From: Henckelia pumila
Taxonomy: Eukaryota; Streptophyta; Magnoliopsida; Lamiales; Gesneriaceae
Assembly (NCBI RefSeq): GCF_033568475.1
Contig: NC_133123.1
Location: forward strand, 153,651,753-153,715,752
Length of the DNA stretch: 64,000 nucleotides
Direction: 5' to 3'
Under the pieces are notes generated by a model that worked only from the letters and a program-made list of their open reading frames with translations, was not told the origin of the DNA and did not search any database. Below, piece by piece: positions 1 through 9,053 of the stretch. A program made the position numbers and the translations under genes. Within the stretch, counting starts at the first letter, position 1. Each line of letters opens with the position of its first letter.

Positions 1-72
1 AATATTCCTTGAAATGATCCAAACGGGAATTAAATTAATTGTGCTGAACACGATGGAAATAAAGTCAACGCT

Positions 73-189
73 AATACAAAGATATCACAGGTTTGGGCTA
101 ATTGCATTTACATTCCCTGTGAAAAGTCTAAATACAAAGATATCACAGGTTTGGGGCTAATTGCATTTACATTCCCTGTGAAAAGTCTA
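73..189. repeat. 58-bp direct duplication in CNL copy 1 upstream region
   Basis: Two adjacent near-identical units (73-130 and 131-189, one base longer) begin with AATACAAAGATATCACAGG and run into the left end of the MITE that follows. The duplicated segment therefore holds host promoter sequence plus the first ~35 bp of the MITE. Copy 2 of the gene has a single counterpart near 38,350. The duplication must have occurred after the MITE inserted. Confidence 0.85.
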
Positions 190-416
190 AAAGACATAAA
201 ACCCCATGTGTAAAATTAATAACATGTTAGACCCTATGTTTTAAAAAAATTAGCATAAAAACCCCTATGAGAGGGTATAAATGTACCCGATTTTGTATAA
301 CATAGGGGTGAAATATGCTACATTTTAAAAAAATGAGGGATGCATTAGCCTATTAATTTTACACAAGGAGTTTTATGCCTTTTAGACTTTTCATTGGGGT
401 GTAAATGCAATTAGCC
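155..416. mobile_element. Mutator-like MITE (foldback) just upstream of CNL copy 1
   Basis: The ends are inverted repeats of about 70 bp: the left end GGCTAATTGCATTTAC matches the reverse complement of 401-416, and the match continues to about 225 and back to about 350. The flanks CAGGTTTGG (146-154) and CAGCTTTGG (417-425) look like a 9-bp target-site duplication with one mismatch. Long terminal inverted repeats with a 9-bp duplication suggest a MULE-type MITE. It has no coding capacity. It ends 33 bp before the CNL start codon and is absent from the paralogue's upstream region. Confidence 0.8.
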
Positions 417-449
417 CAGCTTTGGGCACAGTGAAATCAGAAATCAACA

Positions 450-3110
450 ATGGCAGCAGCTTATGCATCTCTTCTCTCTCTCACGCATATTCTCGATCAG
501 TTATCGCAACACCCACCGCGCCAAATGGTTGTTCTTGACAAAGCTCAGATCCGTTCTCTACTTCCAAATATCATTTTCTTGCAAGAATTTCTGGAAGAGT
601 TTTCGCTGACGAGGGGGGATGAGATTCGGGCACTGGAGGAAAAAATTGTAATCTTAGCATATGCAGCAGAAGATATGATCGAAGGTCGTCTGGTGGATCA
701 AATTCTTGAAGATTCTGAAGCTAGAAGTACTCTGTTCCGTCAAAAGTTGCAAATTCGTCAAAATTCTAAACTCAAAAGTGATATTTTGAAGCAGATATTC
801 ATTGTTAGCAAAATTAACCTTTTTTTAAAGATAATGTCACTCCCCAATATATTGTGGAGCTCCACTCTGTTCAGTCGACATTTGCAGAATGTTCTAGAAG
901 AATTCCGTTCTCTGAGGAACGATGCGATGAAGATTAAGAGAACCGAAGGGATCAAAATCGGAAAAGATGCCACTGTTGGTTCTTTCGTACGAGTTGCATC
1001 CAGTAGCAATAATACTATGGTGGGATTTGATAAAGATTTGATTCAAATAATGGACACACTCACTGGGGACCAATCAAGTCTCCAGATTCTCTCCATCGTC
1101 GGGATGGGTGGCATCGGCAAGACTACCCTCGCTAAAAAGGTTATCCACGATCCCTTGATTGTGAACCACTTTGATCTTTGTGCTTGGGTTACAATATCTC
1201 AACGATATAGCGTGCACAAAATCCTTTTAGACCTATTAAAAGAGATGGGAGTTGAAGAAATCACTCAAGAGAATGATGATGAATTAGAATCAACTCTACA
1301 TAGAAGTTTGTTTGATAGAAGATATTTCATTGTGATGGATGACATGTGGAATGTCAAGGTTTGGGATGGCATAAACAGGTTTTTACCGGATAATAACAAT
1401 GGTAGTCGAGTCATGGTCACCACGAGACTATCAAATGTTGCTGACTATTGTGTATCGTGTACCTCGCATCAACTACATTTTCTGGACAAGGATCAAAGTT
1501 GGGTTTTGTTTTGTGACAAGGCGTTTGGTAAAGAAAGTTGCCCTCCTGAGTTAGAGGATTTAGGACAGAGAATCGTGCGAAATTGTAGAGGACTTCCTCT
1601 AGCTATTGTTGCCATCGGTGGACTTCTTGCAAAGTCTAGCCTAAATGTTCATTATTGGGAGTATGTTGCTCAAAACACATATGAGTCATTAAATATGGGA
1701 GGTAATGGGCTCTGTTCTGAGGTATTTTCTTTAAGTTATAAGCACTTACCTATTCATCTAAAACCATGTTTCCTTTACATGGCGATATTTCCGGAAGACC
1801 ATAAGATTAGAATTTCAAGGGTCGTTAAACTATGGATAGCGGAGGGGATTCTTAAACCGATAAGATCTAGAAGTTTGGAGGAAATTGCAAAGGATAATTT
1901 ACAAGATCTAATTGATAGAAATCTTGTTCAGGTTCATGACTATGGGTCTAGAAACAAAATCAAAACTTGCACCATCCATGATCTCTTCAAAGACCTATGC
2001 CTCAGGGAAGCTCAAAATGAGAAATTTGCTCGTGTCACTATGATGCATAGCCTCAACAATCATAGCACAGTCATTGATAATAATCGTCGGATTATTAGTA
2101 AGCGAAGCTCCGACGAAGAGGAGTTAAAATCCACGTTGGCAAAGCTGCATGAACTTCCAACAATACAGAAAAGGGATTATATCTTCTCTACCGAAGACAT
2201 CGTGCGATTAGTTAACTCTAGATTCATAGATTACGACGCTGGAATTTTTTCAAGTCTGTTGAATACTTTAGAATCCCTATCCCTACTATGGAATCTGCAG
2301 ACTGTCACCATTTCTGGTATGATGCCAATAAATCTACCCGCCGAAATATGGGAAATGCCACAACTCAGGCATCTGAAAAGGGAAGTAGGAGTCTTTCATT
2401 TGCCTGATCCACCGAGCACCAACATAGAAAATGGCAGGGGAGATATCATTGTTCTGAAAAACCTGCAAACACTCTACAAGATAAGGAACTTCAAGTGTAC
2501 AGATGAGGTCGTTGATAGAATCCCAAACTTAAAAAAACTGGGAATTACTTACCAGCGATTCTCCAGGGGCATTGGATGGGATTACCATGAAGTATACAAT
2601 CTTTCCATTTTACACAATCTCGAATCACTTATCTTTGACAGTTATGAGAACGTGCTGCGAAATCTCCGCTTTCCACAATCACTCAAGAAGTTGACTTTGG
2701 AAAGGTGCGGAGTGCCTTGGGAAGATTTGACGGTGGTTGGCACACTGCCTCGTCTTGAAGTTCTGGATTTGGCACATTATGCAGCAAAAGGGCGTGAGTG
2801 GAACCCTGTGGAAGGACAATTCCTTGAATTGAAGTCCTTACGAATTGAACTTACGGATCTTGTGGAGTGGATAGCAGACAGCTCTCATTTCCCTAGCCTT
2901 GAGAAACTGGAACTTCGGTGTCTTAGATGCTTACAGGAAATCCCAGAAGGTATTGGAGAAATACCAACACTTCGATCGATTTCATTAGCACTCTGTAGGG
3001 ATTCAGCCTATTCTTCTGCAAAGAAGATACAAGAGGAACAACAAGACCTTGGAAATTATGACCTTCTGGTCCAGGTTCCAGTGAGCTGGGGTACTAGACA
3101 ATTGATGTAA
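450..3110 (+). CDS. CC-NB-LRR (CNL) disease-resistance-type protein, copy 1
   Basis: An intronless 886-residue protein, probably an intracellular immune receptor. The N-terminal coiled-coil region (about 1-150) has an EDVID-like motif reading AEDMIE. The NB-ARC domain follows, with P-loop GMGGIGKTT at 218-226, RNBS-A around FDLCAWVTIS, kinase-2 FIVMDDMW (Asp 297-298), RNBS-B GSRVMVTTR, GLPLA at 381-385 and RNBS-D CFLYMAIFPED. The MHD motif reads IHD (509-511). An irregular leucine-rich repeat region occupies about 590-870. The ATG at 450 lies in AACAATGGC and aligns with the start of the paralogue at 38,400. Length and motif order match the R1 / late-blight-homologue CNL clade of asterids. 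The frame is unbroken. Its pathogen specificity cannot be inferred. The paralogue is roughly 95% identical by eye; the main difference is at residues ~108-130 of the coiled-coil region. Confidence 0.95.
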   Translation: MAAAYASLLSLTHILDQLSQHPPRQMVVLDKAQIRSLLPNIIFLQEFLEEFSLTRGDEIRALEEKIVILAYAAEDMIEGRLVDQILEDSEARSTLFRQKLQIRQNSKLKSDILKQIFIVSKINLFLKIMSLPNILWSSTLFSRHLQNVLEEFRSLRNDAMKIKRTEGIKIGKDATVGSFVRVASSSNNTMVGFDKDLIQIMDTLTGDQSSLQILSIVGMGGIGKTTLAKKVIHDPLIVNHFDLCAWVTISQRYSVHKILLDLLKEMGVEEITQENDDELESTLHRSLFDRRYFIVMDDMWNVKVWDGINRFLPDNNNGSRVMVTTRLSNVADYCVSCTSHQLHFLDKDQSWVLFCDKAFGKESCPPELEDLGQRIVRNCRGLPLAIVAIGGLLAKSSLNVHYWEYVAQNTYESLNMGGNGLCSEVFSLSYKHLPIHLKPCFLYMAIFPEDHKIRISRVVKLWIAEGILKPIRSRSLEEIAKDNLQDLIDRNLVQVHDYGSRNKIKTCTIHDLFKDLCLREAQNEKFARVTMMHSLNNHSTVIDNNRRIISKRSSDEEELKSTLAKLHELPTIQKRDYIFSTEDIVRLVNSRFIDYDAGIFSSLLNTLESLSLLWNLQTVTISGMMPINLPAEIWEMPQLRHLKREVGVFHLPDPPSTNIENGRGDIIVLKNLQTLYKIRNFKCTDEVVDRIPNLKKLGITYQRFSRGIGWDYHEVYNLSILHNLESLIFDSYENVLRNLRFPQSLKKLTLERCGVPWEDLTVVGTLPRLEVLDLAHYAAKGREWNPVEGQFLELKSLRIELTDLVEWIADSSHFPSLEKLELRCLRCLQEIPEGIGEIPTLRSISLALCRDSAYSSAKKIQEEQQDLGNYDLLVQVPVSWGTRQLM

Positions 3111-3691
3111 TTTGTAAACTACATTATTAATTCGTTTTCTGTATTGCTTCACCTTCAATGCCGTCATTTGATGTATTTTAATCGGTATGTATTTGTCCAG
3201 CATCATGTTTGTGTTACCTGCAGCCTTTGTTCGTTCTTTGATTGCATCTCATCTGATTTTATGTGCTCTTTTCCTTGCTGGTCTCATGTGATCCTATTTC
3301 TGCTGTGCCGGTTGTGTTTGATTCAACTCGTTTGTTTATTATTAATATCTATATGTTTCCTTCGTTTGTTGATCTTGCAAGGAATCCCACATTTTTTAGC
3401 CCTTTCATGTGATCCTATCGTACACTGAAAACTCGTAGTTCCTAGATATGTGATGTTGTCCAGATTGTTGCAGAATAGAAGATAGTAGATGAACAATCTC
3501 AAAAACTTCTCGTTCATTGGGTTTTTTCATTGATAAAAACAGCAAAGTTCGTTCTGTGACTGCACCGCGATAAATGTCTTGTTGAGCATGAATGTGCACA
3601 TTCTCTTGGCTGCTCCATTCTTGAGTAAAAACCAATCTTCGTACTTTAGTGTTATGGACTAATCTAATACGGAGCTGAAAGCGGAAGACTA
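3111..3691 (+). other. 3' flank / probable 3' UTR of CNL copy 1
   Basis: No coding sequence is seen. The stretch aligns with 41,061-41,557 downstream of copy 2 and so belongs to the duplicated block. The TTA at 3652-3654 is the unoccupied counterpart of the Harbinger insertion site downstream of copy 2. Confidence 0.7.
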
Positions 3692-4029
3692 AGGGAGTTT
3701 TTGCAATAGATTATGATTTTGTATAAGTGATTAATTTATAGATTATAAAAAAGTTAAGAAAAATCAAAAGTTGGTAGTGTTTGAAAACAAATGTGAAAAT
3801 CTAAAAATCAAAGTTGGGTTGTGTTTGATAAATAAATGATTAGAGTGATTTTAACAATGACCTTTTTATAAGAATCACTTTTGTAGAATCATAATCACCA
3901 CATGACTAGCTTTTGAATTTCAATTAAATTAAGCATAAACTAACACATAATCTAGGTTTAAAAAACACACAAAAATAATTTTTTCAAGTCAAAAGCAATC
4001 ACTTTTTTTAGTGATTGCAAACACCCCCT
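3692..4029 (-). mobile_element. 338-bp MITE, family member also at 37,231
   Basis: The imperfect terminal inverted repeats AGGGAGTTTTTGCAAT and AGGGGGTGTTTGCAAT (reverse complement of the right end) bound a non-coding AT-rich body. The same sequence occurs in opposite orientation at 37,231-37,572. In the flank of copy 2, GGCTAATATATCTT near 43,594 reads straight across the site, so this insertion is specific to copy 1. The superfamily is uncertain because the target duplication is not clear. Confidence 0.75.
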
Positions 4030-4899
4030 TATATATCTTATTCAATACACTTTGGACTATTTATAATAAAATAGTCTTACAAATTGCAATAACAGAATAA
4101 CACGATTAATGCTAAGAATTAAGAAACCAATTAACAGAACAAACAATTTAATAAGATCTTTATTGACGAAATCTCCCATTTTAACCCATTAATTTAGGTG
4201 ATACCAATAACATACATAATCAAGAAATAGAAGACAAGAAACGACTCCCAAAGAGTAAAAAATTCAAAAGCAAAAGGCAACGAAAGAGTCTAGCATCTCT
4301 GAGGTGCGTGACATAAATTATAAAATAATTACACTTGATAAAAAAATAAAAAATAATAATAAAAAAAAAGTTCAATGGAAAGTCCACAAGTCCAAATCTA
4401 CGAGATACTAAATCACAAGATTCTTTTAGAAATACTAGTAAAAAACATGTTTTATAACCAAGAAGTTATATGATTGAACTAAAAATGTTACTCCCTCCGT
4501 CTCAATTATATAAAACACATTTTTTATTTGTTTGTCACAAAAATATATATATATATTTATATATATCATATTTAATAATACTTATTTTTTTACATTTTTT
4601 ACCAACTAGTATGATATATGTGCATCACACGTGGGTAAACATGAATGCACAACGAATAACCGTAAAATATTTAAATAAATATAGGCATATAATTTATTTA
4701 TTTAACATCTTTTTAATATCACAAAGTGTTATATAATTTATTTATTTTTTTTTATCATTTTAGACAATTATGATTTGTTGAATACTTTAATGACTCGATT
4801 TTCACCTCATTCAGCTTCATTTCGTGACAATCACCAAGTATCCAAACAACTAAGAAAATGCACATGATAATCAAACCACAGCCAGTTGGTGCAGCAATC
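4030..4899. other. Duplicated 3' flank with a Stowaway end
   Basis: AT-rich and non-coding. It aligns with 43,595-43,727 and 43,948-44,400 downstream of copy 2. At 4491 the motif CTCCCTCCGTCTCA after TA is a Stowaway (Tc1/mariner MITE) terminus that is also present at 44,279. That element therefore predates the gene duplication. Its right end cannot be found here. Confidence 0.6.
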
Positions 4900-5364
4900 T
4901 ATTGGTCCCTGGTGCGGCATCACGAGATAAAAACTATGGAAATTGAAGAATAAAATAGACACCAAGATTTACGTGGAAAACCCCAAAATCATTGGGTAAA
5001 AACCACGGGCAAGACCAAAAGATTCCACTATAATATTTGAAGAATTACAACCTCTCTCTGTGTTTTCAAAAAGACATTCACTCTTTTATACATGAGAAAA
5101 ACTTATCTCACAAATATATATAGAAATAAACAAGGGAGATGAAGAACACTCACGGATCAGATGAGAGAACTTGAGAAGGGATGCTCTGAAAGTATCGCGG
5201 AATGCATCTATTTATAGGACTTCATCTTCGGTGTGGACATGCAAAACAAATTCACAATTGAATTTTCTTTGCATGAATTTAATGCATGTCTCCTTGCTGT
5301 CCTCGGTTGAATATGTCACTTGCTGCCATTTGCCTTCCAGCTCATTTGACTATTCAAACTGACA
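4900..5364 (-). repeat. Copia 3' LTR (left on plus strand)
   Basis: Matches 12,057-12,523 closely from GGTCCC to CAAACTGACA. Its outer terminus reads TATTGG instead of TGTTGG, so the canonical TG end is mutated. Confidence 0.93.
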
Positions 5365-5439
5365 TTTCTCCCACTTGGAGATTTGATTGAGAATCAAACA
5401 CATCTTCACACATCCTTTAAATCTTGCCATTCCCGCTGC

Positions 5440-6449
5440 TTACGTTTTTGCGAGGCCACTTGAGGATCTACACCACTCAAACTTCTCTGTGCTAACTGGC
5501 TTGGTCAGAATATCAGCTATGTTATCCTTTGTATGGATCTTCAGCATGTCCACACTTTCTTCCTCTACTACTTCCCGTACAAAGTGAAATTGCACTCCAA
5601 TATGTTTAGTCCTAGAATGAAAGGCTGGATTCCTTGCAATGTGCAAGACACTTTGACTGTCACAAAACAAAGGAATCTTTTCTTGTTTGTGCCCAAGCTC
5701 TTCCAATAACATTTTAATCCATATTGCCTACTTGCAAGCTTGAGTAGCTGCCATGTATTCTGCCTCCGTTGTAGATAATGCCACAACTATTTGCAGTTTT
5801 GAAACCCAGCTGACTGCACCTCCTGCAACTGTAAACACATAACCTGTAGTAGATTTTCTCTTATCTGGATCATCTGCGTAATCTGAATCCACATAGCCCT
5901 TAAGCGTAAAATCTGATCCTCCAAAACATAATGCAGCATTTGAGGTACCCTTAATGTATCTAAGGATCCTCTTAACCGTGCTCCAATGCTCTTGTCCAAG
6001 ATTCGCCATATACCGACTGGCTGTTCCCACTGCTTGTGCAATGTCTGGTCTTGTACAAATCATGGCGAACATTAAACTTCCCACTGCTGATGCATAAGGT
6101 ACTAGAGACATATCCATCCTCTCTGCTTCACTGCTAGGGCACATCTCAGAGGATAACTTGAAGTTAATAGGAAGAGGGGTTGAAACTGGCTTACTATCTT
6201 GCATGTTAAAGCGTTGCAAGACTTTCTTCAAATAATTTTTCTGGGAAAGCCAAATCTTATTGTTGCTTCTGTCTCGGTGAACTTGCTTCCCTAGAATCTT
6301 GTTTGCTGGTCCCAAGTCCTTCATATCAAATTCCCTAGCCAACTGTGCCTTCAATTCTTGGACCCGATCTTTGTTGGGGCCTGCTACCAACATTTCGTCC
6401 ACGTACAACAACAAAATGATATAATCATCATCACCAGACCTCTTGAAAT
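5440..6449 (-). pseudogene. Copia pol remnant: end of reverse transcriptase and RNase H
   Basis: This is the downstream half of the reverse transcriptase plus RNase H, separated from the upstream half by the solo LTR. The catalytic YVDD box reads YVDE (around 6400). The conserved segments KYLKKVLQRF-like, GTASRYM, WVSKLQ and STTEAEYMA are recognisable. An in-frame TAG at 5728-5730 cuts the RNase H, and the same frame continues through the CDSQS and HTKDNIADILTKP region to 5440. After removal of the 2,599-bp insertion its frame agrees with that of 9134-10,318, so the insertion accounts for the split but not for the stops. Confidence 0.9.
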
Positions 6450-6454
6450 ACGTA

Positions 6455-9048
6455 TGTAAGGCCCTAAAATATTAAATTATTAATTATGAGATTTTAGAAT
6501 TTAATTCCATCTTATGGGCTAATATTGATTTGAGAAGTTAAAGAAAGGATAGATTTAAATTTCCGAACCGAAAATATTTAATTTGAGAATTTACGGATTT
6601 TGAGAATTAAATTCCGAGAATTCTTAAATTAAACGAATAAATATTCGATTTGAATATTTATGGGATTTAAGATTAAATTCCATGTTTCGGGAATTAAAGA
6701 GGATGAATTTTGAAGATACAACCCGATCAGAGACTGATTTGCAAATATCGAAGTTGCAAGGGCTAAAGTGCAAACGGCCGGGATTATTTAATTAATCCGA
6801 ATTTAATTTATTTTAATCCGAGTATATTTAATTTGGGAATATTTAGAGTTTCGATTTAAATTCTAACATTCTTAAATTATTTAGGATTGAAATTGAATTA
6901 AAAAGAAGGCCGAGGACTGAATTGCAATTAATGAAGACTTGAGGGACTAAATTTCAAATATGCAATACATATCCGATTTTCTGAAGCTTACTCAGACTTG
7001 ATACGTGTCTGTCAATATCAAATTCAGAAATGAGAACAGAGGAGCTCGAACCCTCTTCCATTTCCTTTTCTTTTCGATTTTCAAATCGCCGTAACTTTTG
7101 CGTCGGTCGTCCGATTTCAATTCCGAAAGATGTTCTGGAATCCTTACGATGAGGCCTTAGATTTGATGTAAGTATTTTATTATCTCGGAATGTTTTGAAG
7201 ATTGAAATGTGGCAAAGATCATATTATGAATGTATGTTTGTGTTTTGAGTTCGTATGCCGTGCAATATCGAAGTCGGATTGAAAATGAACTAAGGAACGA
7301 ACTTGTTATGATTCCCGGCTTGTATTTGATATATTTAGCTGCTGTTATGAGGATTAGAATGATGTATTAATGATTTAGATGCACGTATGATTTTCATATG
7401 AAGTTAAATAAGTTAGCTTCGAAGTCGATATTAAGTCGGTTCCCGATTTTCAATCGCTACGCCGCCGATTGATGTTTTGACATCGTTTTGATAGCTTATA
7501 ACTGAGTTGAGATAGTTGTTTAGATGTTATGAATGTTATGGCATTTGTATTTCTCGATTTCAATTGAGTTTCGAAGGCTAACGATTCACAACTCCGAGTT
7601 GTATCGAATAAGAAGAAGTTAAAGTTTGAAATGATGTTGATTGAATCTATATTGATGATTTTGATTCAATTCTAAAATGATTGAATAGAATGAGGTTTGA
7701 TATACATGTTTTGATTATATGTTTCAGAGTTTAATAGGAGACTATTGACTCAAGAACCTCAACTTGAAACCGAAGAAGAAGTGATCAAGATTGAAGTGAA
7801 AATGATTGAAGATTGATTGATGTTTGGATGATCAGATTTTGTAGGAGTTGTGGTACTTCCTATCCAGATGTGGAACATGACAAACTCAAGAATGAAAGGT
7901 ATAAGATGACATCGAGAGTCAGGACTCTGATACTCGAGATTGATGAATCTTGAGTAGTCCGCCAAATCACATACTTGTTATGTTTTACTTTTGATTGAGA
8001 ACTTGTTATTGTTTTTGTCGATCCATCATAGGTAGTGGATCTTTATTACTTTTGATATGATTGTATATTGAATTGATTCTATGCCAAGGTTGCGGTTAAC
8101 CTTATTTTCTAGCCCGAAATGGCTACGATAGATGGATATCCATGTCAAGATCGTTTACGATTCTTGATGGAAATGAAGTGATAAGAATCAATTCTTGAGG
8201 TAAGCGCGCTATATAAATTGAAGTCTTGATTTGAAGTTTGAGTCGATATTGCGTTATGTTTACTCTATTCTTGAGTTGACATGTTTAGAGTTGATATGAA
8301 TTTATTTAACGCATTTATATGTCGATTATACTGAGAATGATTTCTCACCGGAGTTTATCCGGCTGTTGTCTTTGTTTTGTATGTGTGCATTGCAACAGAT
8401 GGGGCAGGAGCTTGCTTGAGAGTAAATTGATAGCTCGGGAGAGTGATGTAGCAAGTGTGGACTCGGGTTAAGTTGAAGAATGATAGTTAAATAGCATTGA
8501 ACTTGACATTGAAATCTTGTTTAGAAGCTCACTTTTGAGAATTAGTGTAGCTTATTGATTTATGTCTTTTATGCTATTCATTGGATGTATTATATTATAT
8601 GAGTTGTTGATAGGAACTTGGTATATAAATGTATGCATGTTCTCAGATTTTATAACATGCTTAGAACTGATTTGTATGATAATATATACCTTGTTCAAAG
8701 TTTTGACAGCAAAAGTCAGCAGCAGAATTCGAGCAAAAGGCGGCTTGCTCGATCGGGTAAATGTTACCGATCGAGCGAGACTTGTATTTCTCGGGCAGAG
8801 ATCTTGATTTTTATTGCCCGCTCGATCGGTAGGTTTTGGCCGATCGAGCGAGGCCAAAATGTGAACATACCCGAGGATTTGCTTTTTCTTGCTCGCTCGA
8901 TCGGCTGACTTTAACCGATCGAGCGAGGCTCGGGATTTTTTTAAAAAAAATATTCTGCTCTTGATTTATTATTCTTTAATTGTTTGATTAATTGTTTAAT
9001 TAATCATTAGTTGCCCTAAAACGAGATTAGCAACCCGAGATCCCCACA
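6455..9048 (+). mobile_element. Solo LTR of a Gypsy-type element, inserted in the Copia pol
   Basis: A single 2,594-bp LTR (TGTAAGGCCC to CCCCACA) with perfect ACGTA duplications at 6450-6454 and 9049-9053 and no internal domain. It is homologous to the interrupted LTR at 51,304-63,890, which is followed by a primer-binding site; that shows this is an LTR and gives its orientation. Near its 3' end it has three hairpins with GCTCGATCGG and CCGATCGAGC arms (about 8741-8782, 8816-8853 and 8890-8930). It arose by LTR-LTR recombination after insertion. No convincing ORF is seen in it. Confidence 0.92.
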
Positions 9049-9053
9049 ACGTA

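Noticed and set aside
8741-8930. CRISPR-like or regulatory array from regularly repeated GATCG hairpins
   Set aside because: This is plant LTR sequence with imperfect palindromes and unequal spacing; no cas genes or conserved repeat-spacer pattern exist.
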